64,000 nt of DNA, from contig CM042142.1 in the NCBI GenBank assembly GCA_023376005.1, forward strand, positions 51,973,784-52,037,783, in the 5' to 3' direction. The translations under genes were made by a program, and so were the position numbers. Below are positions 1-11,342 of this stretch, piece by piece. The first letter of the stretch is position 1. Each line of letters starts with the position of its first letter. Under the pieces are notes generated by a model. The model saw only the letters and a program-made list of their open reading frames with translations, was not told where the DNA came from and did not search any database. This stretch comes from Doryteuthis pealeii. Its lineage: Eukaryota; Mollusca; Cephalopoda; Myopsida; Loliginidae.

Positions 1-149
1 ATGGATATGATTTTACTGTGCCCTTTTAGAATTTTTGTGTCACGGATGCAGGACACATACCTATCACCATCTCTCTCTATATATACCTGTATGTATATGT
101 AATTCATGGCTATTTTTACCAGAAATAGTCATGATAGACCAAAACTAAG

Positions 150-158
150 GAGTATGAC

Positions 159-210
<52 letters not shown>
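150..210. repeat. (TA)n microsatellite
   Basis: Nearly pure TA dinucleotide run. The equivalent run in copy 2 is at about 53424-53476 and differs in length. Confidence 0.95.
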
Positions 211-213
<3 letters not shown>

Positions 214-363
214 AGATTTGATGATAGTAATAGTCTCTAAAATAGTCTATATAAGATATATATTTCTGCATTTAAAAAATAATTATGTAGAGAGCATTTA
301 TCAAATTGTTTGTGAACTGTTTTAAATACTTTTATATATTCAAACTATGATACTAGTTTGATA

Positions 364-640
364 GTTTAATGGTTTGGTTTGTTGGGTTTTATGGCATGTA
401 AACCCTTTTTGGATTATTTTATGCTAAAGATGTTTTGTTTTATTCACGCTTGATGGGTATTCAAAAAATCTTTTAATATTCGTTTCTTTTAAAACACATT
501 AAAAAAATCATTTTCGTCTATAACTCATAGATGGGACCCTAACAGGTTCTTACCATGCCGGGTCAGTATGGACCTAGGAGTAATGGTGATGAAGGGGTAC
601 TCCACACTCCCTAAAGCTCAAGAATTAGAACTTTACCATT
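364..640 (-). repeat. SINE-B fragment, 3' part
   Basis: Read on the minus strand, this ends in the family tail (AACCAAACC after a GACATGCC/ATATGCC-GTAAAA-type motif). It also contains the internal block with CCCATCTATG and the TACTCC/CCTTCATCACCAT segment seen in the full copies at 6631, 25706 and 36227. It is 5'-truncated. The same insertion is present in copy 2 at 53640-53915, so it predates the duplication. Confidence 0.75.
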
Positions 641-963
641 GGTCTGGTAAAAAGAAGGTGGACTGGGAAAAAATTGTTACCAAGCTAGCTAAATTTGATA
701 TTTTTTGAAAGCTTAGGGTATCCCTTTTTGAAATTTGAAAACTTATCTTTTGACCCTAGGGAAAATTTTTTTTATTGATGGGGATGTGGGAGTATGCAAA
801 CCAGATCTACATTAGATGCAGTTTATCTATAGTTTGTTACTCCCTGATCAGGTTTTTTTTTTCTAGTTTCTTTTTTAGATTTTTTTAGGGAAGTTTGTTC
901 AAAAGATTATCTTGTAAAATATGACCATAAAATGCCTATATTTGTCATGTGATATTTTAGATT

Positions 964-970
964 AATATAT

Positions 971-1012
<42 letters not shown>
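964..1012. repeat. (TA)n microsatellite
   Basis: TA dinucleotide run with one interruption. It corresponds to 54235-54282 in copy 2. Confidence 0.95.
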
Positions 1013-1016
<4 letters not shown>

Positions 1017-1201
1017 CTACATGAACTCCTGCAGTTAGCTGTAATTAATCAATATTTTGATTAATTCAGTGGATTTAACCATGAAGATATCTTATGGTGA
1101 AATTCGAGTAGGTTATTTCTATACTCACTATAATACAATCCACTCTACTTACGTATTGAGCACTTTATATTTTTTATAACACTGATTTATCCAAGCACCC
1201 C

Positions 1202-1203
<2 letters not shown>

Positions 1204-1262
<59 letters not shown>
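1204..1262. repeat. (TA)n microsatellite, preceded by a C run
   Basis: Preceded here by CACCCCCC. At the same site copy 2 (54470-54548) has a long (CA)n run before the (TA)n, so the locus has changed in both length and composition. Confidence 0.95.
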
Positions 1263-1267
<5 letters not shown>

Positions 1268-1639
1268 TTATCTAAGTTAGGGTTGCAGAGATATGAAGTG
1301 CTTGGTAACTGACAGTTTCTCACCTATGCAATTTTCAAACCAAGTGAATATTTTTGTTTATGCTTTTCTTTATATATTTATGGTGCATCATGAGAAGGAT
1401 CAACCAGTTTAGTCTGGATGATTCTAAGTTTAGCTTGTGGTACATGCAGGGAAGATTGGTTTTCTTTGTGTGAGATTTTAGGCAGAGCACTCTAATTTAC
1501 TGTATCAATTTCATGATATGCTATTCTATCTTATTGTGTTTGATTTGCTACTTTATTTTTCCTTTATTAGGTTCAAGTTATTTTGGTGTTTTTATTTTTT
1601 TATATTATTGTTATTGTTATATCAGTCTTTACTGTTATT

Positions 1640-2612
1640 ATTATTATTCACTCCTTGTGAGTTTTTCACACCAATGTAAACTGGTGGTCCTTCACTGGAG
1701 TCTGAGTGACAACAAGTCTGCTCAGGTCTCCAGGACTCTTCTGAGTATTCTTGCTGATCTTAAAATGCTGTTGTCTAGATGGTCTTAATTCTTCCCCTGA
1801 TTTCCAATTCCTCTAGTCAGTTTTCTAAACTCTTGGAGACCATTCCAAGTGTACCAAATACAATTGCTATCACTTCCACCCTCATATTCCACAGTTTTTT
1901 CAGTTCTCTGGTGAGGTCCAGGTATTTGTCTATCTTTTTGTTTTCTTTCATCTTCACCCTGTGATCTGCTGGGACAGAAAAATGTATAAGTTGACAAGTT
2001 TTTATTTTGTTAATCAATACTAGGTCTAGTCTTCTGGCTGGGATAAGGTGATCTGTTTTTATTTCAAAGTCCCAGAGAATTTTATAGGTTATTTCCTATA
2101 ACTCCAACCTAAAAAAAGGGGAACCACTCTGAATGAATTTTATAAATTATTTATTTATTTATTGATCTACTAGGAAAAAAGAAGATGGGGTTAGGGTTAG
2201 GGTTAGGGTTTAAGGTTAGTTTAAATAATGGTTAGATTAATTAACAGATAAAATTCATTCAGAGTGGTTCCTCTTTTTTAGGTTGGAGTTATAGAAAATA
2301 ACCATTTTATGTGTTTCATTCCCAAGAACAGATTTTGGTTTAGGCATATACCATTTTGATGTATGGTCAAAATTTAGTTTTTTGCACAATTCCCAGTGGA
2401 TCATCTTTCCAACCCAGTTGTGATAAGCCTTGTATTCTTATAGTGTTAATTTGCTGCATTCGCTTAATACATGGTTGATTGTCTAATCAATCTCTTCACA
2501 CACCCTACATTTATTGTTATGTTGTATCTTATCTATTTTTGTTTTGATATAGTTTGTTCTAATTGCATTGTTTTGTGGAGCAATTATATATGATCCGGTT
2601 TCTCTCTCAAGG
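1640..2612 (-). pseudogene. LINE (non-LTR retrotransposon) C-terminal fragment, split by a MITE
   Basis: Minus-strand translation, joined across the element at 2087-2303, gives the 3' end of a non-LTR polymerase ORF. It starts with a Cys/His cluster (CRVCEE, then INHVLSECS) and continues through EYKAYHNW, IHWELCKKLNFDH, KWYM and ILWDFEI. It then reaches CQLIHFSVPADHRVKMKENK and a segment around DKYLDLTRELKKLW. Stops occur inside otherwise conserved stretches (after CEEID and after KLTL), so the copy is dead. The zinc cluster followed by an RPD-x-VPAD region suggests a restriction-like endonuclease type such as R4/Dong relatives. That clade assignment is inference. Related copies are at 54935-55870 and 31341-31675. 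Confidence 0.8.
2087..2303. mobile_element. Fold-back MITE, GGTTATTTCC family, with TTAGGG tract
   Basis: It begins GGTTATTTCC and ends with the complement (GAAAATAACC). Both arms carry GGGGAACCACTCTGAATGAA or its complement, so nearly the whole element folds on itself. The centre holds several TTAGGG units. Flanks are ATTTTATA (2079-2086) and ATTTTATG (2304-2311), a 7-of-8 target-site duplication. It interrupts a LINE whose uninterrupted paralogue at about 31525 reads AAACATAAAATTCTCTGGG, which gives the empty site. Confidence 0.9.
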
Positions 2613-2699
2613 TTTCCTTTTCTTATTTATTGAACCCTTTCCGTCCACTAAGATGATGGCATAGTGTCCCCCCCCAAAAAAAAAAGAAATAAAAGAAAT

Positions 2700-3035
2700 A
2701 AAATAAAATAAAATACAAATACAAATAAAAAAATAAAAAAATCATCTGCATATACACAAGTGACTCTGCAGGCCAATTCTTAAGTGACAGTCTTTGGTGC
2801 ACTGAATGCACATAAACTGTGATGCTTTCTGGGGCTGCTGGCTTTTCTCTCTCTTTCTGATTCTCTTTTCTGTCGAGATTACTCTCCTTTCTGCCTCACG
2901 CCTCTCCTTGCCTTGCTTAACGTTGAGGCACCAGGCCGCTCTATGTTTTGCATCTACCTCCTATGTATTTGTGTCAATATGCCATATCCTCATAACTCTC
3001 CTGCAGACATCTTTAAATCGTAGGTGTGGTAACTA
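2700..3035 (-). pseudogene. LINE 3'-end fragment (DVCRR...DCHxRIGL type)
   Basis: Minus-strand translation in broken frames shows the tail motifs of a widespread animal non-LTR polymerase. These are the KDVCRR-like start, WHIDTNTWE-like segment, an Arg/Glu/Lys-rich spacer and a Cys-x-x-Cys/Ser finger ending TKDCHLRIGLQS-like. In copy 2 (55914-56231) the same region stays open for 105 codons. An A-rich low-complexity stretch (2660-2740) lies downstream. Other LINE clades share this tail, so clade is not assigned. Confidence 0.65.
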
Positions 3036-3256
3036 TGCCCAGAAAAAAGTTAATTATATAGTTCTTGTATTTAGTATGCAGTAAGGACGTCCAAAACAGG
3101 TGCGTTCAGTTTTAACCATAAAACTGAAAATGATTTTAAAATATCTAAATAGATGTTTTCATGAAAACAAAAACAAAAACAAAAAAACAAAAAAAACAAA
3201 AGAACATAGCTTCAATCACTAGATAAAAGCATGAAATTAATCACTATTAAAAAATG

Positions 3257-3482
3257 CATATTTCCTATAAGTCTATCATGATCAAAGGGGAACCACTCTT
3301 GACTGATAAATGATTTATTTATTTTCCCATTAAACTAACCCTAAACCCTAACCCTAGCCCTAACACTAACCCTAAACCCTAACCGTGTCTTCTTTTTCCC
3401 TAGTAGATCAATAAATAAATAAATAATTCTTCAGTCAAGGGTGGTTCCCCTTTGATCATGTTAGACTTATGGGAAATAAACC
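3257..3482. mobile_element. Fold-back MITE, GGTTATTTCC family (degenerate ends), CCCTAA tract
   Basis: Inverted arms contain TATTTCCTATAAGTCTA and CAAAGGGGAACCACTCTTGA, mirrored at 3425-3482. The centre has CCCTAAACCCTAACCCTAG-type telomeric repeats followed by the family block TTTCCCTAGTAGATCAATAAA. The left end has decayed (GCATATTTCC instead of GGTTATTTCC), so no clean duplication is visible. The orthologous element in copy 2 is at about 56488-56711. Confidence 0.85.
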
Positions 3483-3489
3483 AATTATT

Positions 3490-4880
3490 TTTCAATTAAA
3501 AAACAAAGTGCATATTTTGAAAAAATCAGCCATTTTTAATGACCAGTTAAAAAAAAACTCAATGTCCAAATTTATAAATCTCCCAAAAATCAATTAATCT
3601 AAATAGAAACTATTTATAAATAAAATTGTTTCATTTAATTTTCAATTACAAAAAAAATAATGACTACCTTTAAATAGAAAGAAAATACATCAATTCCATA
3701 TGAAACATTGCCTATTTTTTGCTGTCATGGAATGTCAACAAAGAAGGGATTCAGTTTTAATGTGTGCCATTTTGAAATTATGGATGACCAAAAAGACAAA
3801 AATTTAATCCATTTTTTCATTTAAAAAATTAATCAATATCAATTTTTTATAAAATTGAATTAAAGATAAATAACTTTTTTTAAATATTGAAATCATATAT
3901 TTTTTTTAACAACAATCAACATCTGTAAATTTGAGTTAAATTTGAATTAAGTATTTTAAAACAATTACATGAAGTCAATTATTTAAATTACATACTTCAA
4001 GTATTTAAATAATTAATTAATAATTAATTAATAATTAATCTAATTACTTAATGTAATTTTTAAGAAACTTAAAAAGTGTTAATATAAATTTAATCTTAAA
4101 AAATAATCAAAGAAAAAAAAAGAATTCATTTTTTAAAAATCTTCCAATAGAAATAAGCGGCAAAATTATTTCTTTTACGGAATACCATAGTTTTTAATTA
4201 ACCATATTTTTTGTTTATTAAAAAAATATTCAAATTTTTAAAACCATGATTTGATTTTTTTGCATAAAATAACATTTTTTGAATTGTGTAAACTAATATT
4301 CTTTTTTATTGAGAAAATGATATATGTCAACTTTTGGGTTTATATGATTGAGAAAGGATTTTAAAAAAAAAGTAGTGATGAAATCTTAAAAGACTGAAAT
4401 TAATTAAAACCCTTCAAACATTTTTTTTTCAACATTTAAATCTTCTTTTCACATTTCGAAATTTAGGAGTATATTCTAATAAAATAAATAGCTAAACTGT
4501 ATGAAATCATTTTTCTTAGGTATTTTTTTAAAATTTAAAATTTCGAATTTAATTCAATTTTAAGAAAAATCTATGTAAGGACCGTTAAATAACTCAACTG
4601 ATTTAAGTTGTTAGGGGATCTATCTTTACAAGAATCTAAATTATCTGTTAAAAAGAAGACCATATTTCCTTTTTTTAGTATTTGGAGTGGGGGTTGGGGC
4701 TATCGACAAAAATAAAAAATAATTCTAATAATATTTCTCACACAAAATCTATTTAAAAAATAATTCATTTATAAATGAATAAGTTGTGAAAATTTCATTA
4801 AAATTGGACAATTACCAGATTTTATATAGATTTTTAAAAAATGTTTATTTTTGGGTGAAAATTTGATTTTCAATATTTTA
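3490..4880. repeat. AT-rich dispersed repeat, no coding content
   Basis: Very AT-rich sequence with no credible ORF. Phrases recur at 48830-49900 and 51300-51960 in diverged form: TTTATAAATCTCCCAAAA, AATCAATTAATCTAAA, and a TTTCATTAAAATTGGACAAT-like block. Part is also shared with copy 2 (56712-57150). It looks like an old interspersed family rather than unique spacer. Confidence 0.55.
3912..3996 (+). repeat. Left arm of an 85-bp inverted repeat (partner 6159-6243)
   Basis: The stretch from ACAATCAACATCTGTAAATT to AATTACATA reappears as reverse complement at 6159-6243 with few differences. The left end coincides with the breakpoint where copy 2 of the duplication departs from copy 1. Confidence 0.85.
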
Positions 4881-5169
4881 ATTGTAATTATTACATCCCT
4901 TTTTTTGTGTGGTCAAAATTTAATGTAAATACTAATTTAAAACACAATTTCAGGAATTCTATGATATGAAAAATATATATATATATATTGGAGTTTTCTT
5001 TAATCTTATTTCTTTCAAATCGTACAAAGTTTTTTACGATAAAATGACTTAGAAATGTTTTGTAACTTTTCCCGGCATGTGTACATTTTGTGCGCAAAAT
5101 CGATTGGACATCCCTAGTATGCGTCCTAATTTTTTGGTTAAAAATCTGGAAAATTAGTGCATCCTATAC

Positions 5170-5475
5170 ACAAATATGGGAGATGCTCATGATGCAATGG
5201 TTATCATTGTAGGGAATGGACACAGCGATGATTTCAAATCCTGGTAAAGGTTGGTTGCATTTCGCATAGCACTAATACCTTTGGGAAAGGTATGAATCCA
5301 ACTATTTTTTCTCCAGCTATGAGTAAATAGTAGGGTGGACTGGAATCTTTAACCTTGGTATGGCAACTGGTCTAGGAGAAGGAAAACTCTGAATTCAAAC
5401 CTGTGATACTACACTTCAATATAGACTTTGTGTCACACCCTGCTCATGCAAACTGGTTTTGGTAAATACATATAA
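5170..5475 (+). repeat. SINE-A (tRNA-like retroposon)
   Basis: The head resembles a pol III promoter: ATGCAATGGTTATCATTGTA (box A region) and ATTTCAAATCCTGG (box B region). It is followed by the family body with ACCTTTGGGAAAGGTATGAA, CCAGCTATGAGTAAATAGTA and TTAACCTTGGTATGGCAACT, and ends near GAATTCAAACCTG. Matching copies lie at 24484, 26697 and 32745 (plus) and at 27010 and 42040 (minus). Confidence 0.8.
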
Positions 5476-5944
5476 GCCTTTGTAAATGTTTTAAATACCT
5501 TTCTATATATCAATACTCGTATTCCTTAATTGTAAAACCGTTATCATCTTGCAACACCCTCTCATTAAAAATCAGAGTGTCCAAGATGAAACGCAAAAAT
5601 TTAAATCCTAATTATCTGATGTTGCTTATTCACTGAATTCTTATTTCTTATGAGTGTCATTACCTCAGCTAAATAATGGACCATTCTGTTTTTATTATAA
5701 AGAAAGAAAGGGAAGAAAAGGACATGCTACACAGATAAAATATATATTAGAAAGAAAAAAAAAAGAAATATAGAGAGAAGGAGTGTATGCACGGAAGTGA
5801 TAATGTTAATCTGTTTCAATCAAACATAATGAAAAGATGAAAAGAAGGAAAGAAAGAAAAAAAGTGAGAGAGAGTTAAATCAAGATTATTACACTTTTTA
5901 CATATTGAACTATTTAGCAATAGCTCTTAAGTAAAGTAAAAAAA
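5476..5944. other. AT-rich spacer, nothing recognised
   Basis: Includes a purine-rich stretch (about 5698-5870) of GAAA/AGAA repeats. No gene, promoter or repeat family identified. Confidence 0.5.
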
Positions 5945-6158
5945 AGTAAAGTCGTCAGGGTGGCCTAAAGTCAGTATCAGCCAATCAGCAAAGGAGTCTA
6001 TCCCCTTTTCACTAGCACTAGACAAAGGAGATTGTTTTTTTTGTGTCTGAGGTGGAGCGCCACACCTACCACCAGCTTCTTATTTTAGCGCTCAGATCCC
6101 TGTGCTACTCATATGCTGAGTTAGTGAGGACCGGTATCGAACTAGGAACTTTGTAGTT
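5945..6158 (-). repeat. SINE-C (tRNA-like retroposon), minus strand
   Basis: Reading the minus strand gives the box B-like GTTCGATACCGGTCCTCA, then AACTCAGCATATGAGTAGCA and the conserved body. It ends in the GACTCC...GATACTGAC...CGCC block before a TTTAC-rich tail. The head (box A) is lost at the junction with the inverted-repeat arm at 6159. Confidence 0.75.
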
Positions 6159-6243
6159 TATGTAATTTAAGTAATTGACTTCATGTAATTGTTTTAAAAT
6201 ACTTTATTCAAATTTAACTCAAATTTACAGATGTTGATTGTTG
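6159..6243 (-). repeat. Right arm of the 85-bp inverted repeat (partner 3912-3996)
   Basis: Reverse complement of 3912-3996, sitting exactly between two minus-strand SINE-C pieces. Both pieces restart at GCGCCACACCTACCA. That arrangement suggests a local rearrangement rather than a simple transposon end. Confidence 0.85.
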
Positions 6244-6370
6244 CGCCACACCTACCATCAGCTTCTTATTTTACCACACAAATCCCTGTGCTACTCATAT
6301 GCTGAGTTGGCAAGGGCCGGTATCGAACAAGGACCTTGTGGTTTCTAGCCGAACACTCTACTGACTATGT
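6244..6370 (-). repeat. SINE-C head half, minus strand
   Basis: Carries the box B-like GTTCGATACCGGCCC and part of the head (AGTCAGTAGAGTGTTCGGCT on the minus strand), including a box A-like GTAGAGTGTT. Together with 5945-6158 it may be a duplicated copy of one insertion. Confidence 0.7.
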
Positions 6371-6630
6371 TGCAATAATTAAATTATCACACTGTGGTAT
6401 ATCCACAGGTCCTGCTAGTAAGACATTAACACATTATAATACTTAGCTGAGGTTCAAAAGAACAGGTATTCAAATAATCACACTTTGTGATGAATGGAAG
6501 GATAATAAAAAATTCAATTTGAATTTTACTGGAATTAAAATACGACACAAGGTCAGAATAATGGTTGAAGTTTATAGAAGAAGGATATAACAAAAATTAA
6601 TGAACATTGTGGAGATGCATGTGTGGCTGC

Positions 6631-7247
6631 CCTGTTGTCTGGGGCAGAAGGATACACCGACTGCACCTCTGCAGATGTGTAATAATCCCCCTAATGGTGC
6701 CACCTGTTGATCGTGGATGGCAACCCGTGATGCATAAGGACGGAATACTGGTGGATGAGTAGTTCATGACTTGCAACACTCCACTCTGGCCATTACTTAA
6801 GATAGAGGTGTGGTCGGAGAGGCTTCCTCCAATCAATCGGCTGGTCATATCAAGCACTAGCCCCTATATGATTGTCCCAATCCTATTGCCCTTATGGCAA
6901 CCCCCGACCCTTCTTATCATATATGTACTAGAATGTGGTGGCTGAGGGTCTTAGTGTCCTGGGTATGACGTCAAATTGCATCTAATGGTGAAGTTCCAAT
7001 TTTGGAACTCTGGGGAGTGCGGAGTGCTCTTTCATTGCCATTACTCCCAGGTCCACTCTGACCCAGAGTGGTAGTACCTTTTAGGTTCCCATCTATGGTT
7101 TAGATAGAACAAAATGAGTTTTAAAAAATTGAGTTAAAAAAATTGAATGCCCATGAAGAATGAGTAAAACAGTATGTTTTCAGCATGAAATAACCAAACA
7201 AGTTTGACATGCCGTAAATGCAACCAACCAACCAACCAACCAACCAA
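6631..7247 (+). repeat. SINE-B, near full-length retroposon with (AACC)n tail
   Basis: Starts around CCTGTTGTCTGGGGCAGAAG and continues through GACTGCACCTCTGCAGA, GGTGCCACCTGTTGATCG, CAATCGGCTGGTCATATCAA and TATTGCCCTTATGGCAACC. It then has CCCAGGTCCACTCTGACCCA and a final GACATGCCGTAAATG before (AACC)n at 7219-7247. Matching members are at 25706, 27336, 36227 and 57165. ORFs of up to 120 codons on its minus strand are chance openings. Tail-sharing with the 5S retroposon suggests mobilisation by one LINE. Confidence 0.85.
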
Positions 7248-7269
7248 TCATATATTGTTGTAGGAATTA

Positions 7270-7480
7270 ATTTAGCGAGCCAATTTCAAATTGCCGATGG
7301 GTGTTTATATTCATTCCGTGTTAATACCCTTGGAAAAGCATGAATAATCTGTTCCATCCCCCAGCTATAGATAAATAGTAGGACAGACTGAGCTCTTTAG
7401 CCTTGGTACAGCAACAATATGGCGAAAATTAAAATTGTATTATCAAACAACTGTTACTCCACTTCACTAATTCATGATGT
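7270..7480 (+). repeat. SINE-A body fragment
   Basis: Contains TTAATACCCTTGGAAAAGCA, CCAGCTATAGATAAATAGTA and TTAGCCTTGGTACAGCAAC, the SINE-A body without its tRNA-like head. The same fragment in copy 2 is at 57810-57985. Confidence 0.65.
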
Positions 7481-7492
7481 CTTATCTCTCTC

Positions 7493-7592
7493 NNNNNNNN
7501 NNNNNNNNNNNNNNNNNNNNNNNNNNNNNNNNNNNNNNNNNNNNNNNNNNNNNNNNNNNNNNNNNNNNNNNNNNNNNNNNNNNNNNNNNNNN
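7493..7592. other. Assembly gap, 100 N
   Basis: Exactly 100 unknown bases, a typical placeholder of unstated true length. It separates the end of duplication copy 1 from the first base of the palindrome's left arm. Confidence 0.99.
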
Positions 7593-9189
7593 CGAAATTC
7601 ATTACTGTGATAATAAAATATTTTCAGTATCTTTTTCTTTTTATCAATCTAACACAGGATATTTTTCTTTTGCATGTTTAGTTTGTCATAGTTCTATTAA
7701 TAAGTGATTTTTAAACAAGGCGTTATTTTTAAAAAAAAAAAAAAAAATAAAAAAAAAAAATTCCCGGTGCGACACGTGTTACTTTAATTAAACTTCTTAC
7801 TTTTCTTTTTTTACCGTCTTTATTCTATCCTAGAAAACCTTTTGAATTATTTGATTTTTACTGCATATATGTTTGAAGAGGTCCCACTGTGGGTTTTCGT
7901 TAGTTGGGATTTCTAACTTTCTCAATTCTTGTAGAAGAACAAATAATTTTAAAAAAATAAATAAAATAAAAAAAAAAATTCCGTGACACCAAATTAAGAT
8001 TTTAATTTACAATTTTTATTTAATTGATTTGCTTGATATATTTTTTTCAAACTTTGTAAATCGGAAAGTCGGCCTAATTTATTTTAATAATTTTTCTATG
8101 TAATCGTTTTTTATAGAATCGACTTTCACCTTATTTGTCTTAATTCCACTGTTGAATAAAACTATTTAAAAACTTAAAATTGTTAAACGGATGAAAAATT
8201 CGGTTCGTTAGAGAGAAAAATACTTAGCGAATAGGATCACTTTTTTTATGGCGTTAAGGGAAATTTTAATTTGTCGGTCTTCATTTCATTTCACAAAAAT
8301 TATGAAATATCAGGATTATGACAAAGTTACTCTTATCTTTATTTCTGTATCACTTTAACCAATATTCAAAGAGACTTGTTCAATCCATTTTGTATGAAAC
8401 ATTGTTTATTCGTTTAGAATTTTTTGTTAAAAATGCATGTTTTTTTTTAAATTTTATTTTTTTATTAGGTGTGGAGATAAATTCAATATTGTTATTAAAA
8501 AAATTGACTACTGTAAAGAAAATAATGCCTCCTGCAGCATTAATTATGATTAAATTAAGTGGCTAAAAGTGTTTTTTTAACTTATAAAAAACCTTTTATA
8601 GGGTCTACACTCGAAAATGCAGAATGATATCAATATTTTTGAGTATTAAAATAAGATCACGTTGTCGATCCGGAGATAGTATTCAAACATGTTCAGACTC
8701 TTTTTAAGTCCAAATGAGGCTTAATTTATATCACCTCACCGTTAAAAAAAAAATGTAAAGATTGTTTCGAAAGTGTCATTTGTTCCAAAGTTGAGATTTA
8801 TTTATTTTTCTTCCAGTAACCTCCGCCTACAGAGCGGTTAGCATCCGCTGTATTGAAATGTGGCCGCAACAAAGGTGGCTGTCTAATGAAACCAGCGAAA
8901 TTGCCAATCAAATTCCGTAGTTTCTTTTTTAAATTTTCCAAAATTATGATCAGAACTTTTCACTAACCAAAATTGTTGTATTTTGTAAATTACTACTTAA
9001 ATGAGTAAGAACTTATACTAAGCCCTAATTTTTTTTTTTCTGAACAAGTTTTTGAAAGCGTCTTTTTTAGAGACAAGATGGATAAATGTCTAAATTTACA
9101 ATAAAATGTTTCACTTTCAGTTAGACTTAGCGGAAATTGTTTTGAAAATACTATCAATAAATGGGCTTCAACGACTTTTGGAGCCTTCC

Positions 9190-10032
9190 TGTAAGTCTTT
9201 CTGACAGTCTCCTTTTTAAATAGTTAAATGATGCCATCATTCTTGCTTCCAGTTTTTTCTTTTGTACAGACTTGAATTGGTCTCTTTGCTCAATTGTGCC
9301 CCCATATATAATCTAAGGAGTTATGTGGTTGTAGAAATTTGCTCCCCACTCTTGCTTGTGAGGGGCTGGCACAAAATTCGTAGACAGATTTTAGGTCCTC
9401 CAGTGGCTCTTAATGTAGTAGGCCTAGATTAACAGCAGGCCATGTGTGATGAATGAAGGCATAACATCACTAGTGATGTTTCACCATTCTAATTCTGGCA
9501 GAAATTGTCATTCTGAGAAAAAGCAAAGCCTGTTCCACTATAGGATGCTTGAGTTTTAAAAAACTTTTAGAATGTGCAGTCTTTCCCTATGTCCTTTAAT
9601 GGCTGTGAATAAAGTTTATGCACTACTTGCCTGATAAGAAATACAGTTACTCCGCAGTCTGGCTATTATCTAATTGACTGGCTGGGATCACTTGTCATCA
9701 TGGCAAGAATTTTTTTTCTTATCAGAATGGATTCAGTGAAGGCTTCCAAGCTGTCCTTTCATAATCATTATTGTACTCCTACTTCTTTTCAAATTCTCTT
9801 ACACTGTTTCTTACTAACACTGAATATTGTATGGAGCTTTCTTGGCATAAAATGCCAACCAGTAACCCACATGGTGTTTCAAATTCTGCAGCAATGAATT
9901 GCTTCAGAGCTGCTTTACCAGATAGACAGTGCTTCAGTGAGGTAATTTGGTGCACATACAAAATTCAAAACTTTAACAAAGCGTGGTGAAATTGTTAATT
10001 TAAAATAGCCATAATTTTACTATTGCACCCTG
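9190..10032 (-). mobile_element. DNA-transposon remnant in RPL19 intron 2, left arm
   Basis: The reverse complement of the right-arm element (19960-20830). On the coding side (minus here) it ends with a SLDYIWG-like motif and a RLYRRFQSR-like tail, reminiscent of Tc1/mariner-type DDE transposases. The boundary next to exon 3 is a CACCCTGTATA terminal motif at about 10025. Frames are broken throughout. The family call is inference. Confidence 0.4.
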
Positions 10033-10151
10033 TATAAGGAAAGTGAGAAAAAATATATTTCAGCATTTTGGAAAGTGTTTTATGCATAAACATTTTTCAT
10101 AACTGCTTAGATTGATTAAAGCAAATGTAATAGAAATTAAAATTGTGTATC

Positions 10152-10320
10152 GGTTATTTCCTATAATCCTACATAAACAAAGGGGAACCACTCTTGACTG
10201 CATAAATACTTATTTCCCATTAAACTTAACCCTAACCGTCTTTTTTCCTAGTGATCAATAAATGAATTTATCAGTCAGAATGGGTTTCCCCTTTGTTTAC
10301 GTTGGAGTTTAGGAAATAAC
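10152..10320. mobile_element. Fold-back MITE, GGTTATTTCC family, in RPL19 intron 2 (left arm)
   Basis: Begins GGTTATTTCC and ends GGAAATAAC, with inverted GGGGAACCACTCTTGACTG arms and a short CCCTAACC telomere-like core. It is shorter than its mirror copy (19670-19842) because several bases appear deleted. It lies about 155 bp upstream of exon 3. Confidence 0.88.
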
Positions 10321-11342
10321 GTGATGTCAGCTTTCAAACTTCTTTCAATAGCAATTTTCAATCTTAATTTATTTCTGCTATCCATTTCTATTTCTTAGAA
10401 AATTTATCAGCTGTTTCCTTTAGCAGTTAAAATCAAAATTAATTGACTAAAATCATTTTAAAAACTTTTAGTTCCAGGACAGAATATCGTTAAAGCTTGG
10501 TAAAGGATAGGTTTGATTTATCGTAAACCTGTCCGTGTCCATTCTCGGGCTCGATGTCAGGAAAAACAAAATTGCCAGGGAGAAAAGGTGCGTCACATGG
10601 GACCTGGTAAAAAGGAAGGGTTACTCAATGCGATGCCACAGAAAATTTCTTTGATCCGGGCAACGGGTCTTGCGACGGACTCTTGAAGAAGTACAGGAAT
10701 TCAAAGGAAAATTGATAAACACTGTATTTTTTTTGGTTGATTTTTTATTTATTTTTTTTTTTTTTTTTTTAATTTTTTAATAGAAACATTTTTACTTTGT
10801 CTTCATAAAGTTTCAAATCCTGTTATTTTTTATACCCAGTTTGATTGGATTATTCTAATTGAGATAGTTTTTTATAAACTATATTTGAAAATTTGTTTAA
10901 ATTTGATTTTACAGGGTACCATGATCTTTACCTTAAATGCAAAAGGTAACATCTTCAAGAACAAGCGTGTCTTTGATGGAACATATTCACAAGAAGAAGG
11001 CCGAGAAGCAGGATCCAAACTGCTAGGTATTTATATTTTTTTCTATTAAAAACCTTACTTAGGTTTTACCTTGATTTGATTATTATAGAATTTTATTTTA
11101 GTATATCTAATATAAGATACTTATATTTAGTATAATAGTATTTTTTAAATTTTTAGCTTAAAGCTGTCTACCACTGGAAAGTTTAAGTAAATTTTCCCTT
11201 TGCTAAAATCTATAGATTACTGATACAAAAGAAATAACATTGAATTGTCATAAGTATAGTTTGATTTTACAACGCATTATTTGTCATGGGAACCTAGCAT
11301 TTTTTTATTTTAAAAAAAAAAATTTATCGCAAACCTTTTTAA

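Larger units (their letters stand above)
1..7492 (+). repeat. Copy 1 of a large direct duplication (partner 53265-57995)
   Basis: The first bases of the window (atggatatgattttactgtg) recur at 53265. The two stretches then stay collinear and nearly identical through TA repeats, a SINE-B tail, LINE fragments and two fold-back elements, up to the N gap. Differences are mainly microsatellite length, single-base indels and one 2.7-kb block (3924-6643) present only here. The left limit lies at or before the window edge. Either a genomic segmental duplication or two assembled versions of one locus would fit. Confidence 0.93.

Noticed and set aside
1513..1788. 91-codon plus-strand ORF repeated at 54801
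   Set aside because: It lies largely antisense to a LINE remnant and in low-complexity T-rich sequence. It is repeated only because the region is duplicated.
2180..2215. TTAGGG run as a true telomere or chromosome end
   Set aside because: The runs are short, lie in the core of inverted-repeat elements, occur in both senses and are flanked by target duplications and ordinary sequence.
6597..6857. 86-codon minus-strand ORF starting MLDMTSRLIGGS
   Set aside because: Antisense of SINE-B. The same peptide appears wherever that repeat occurs (36247, 57009).
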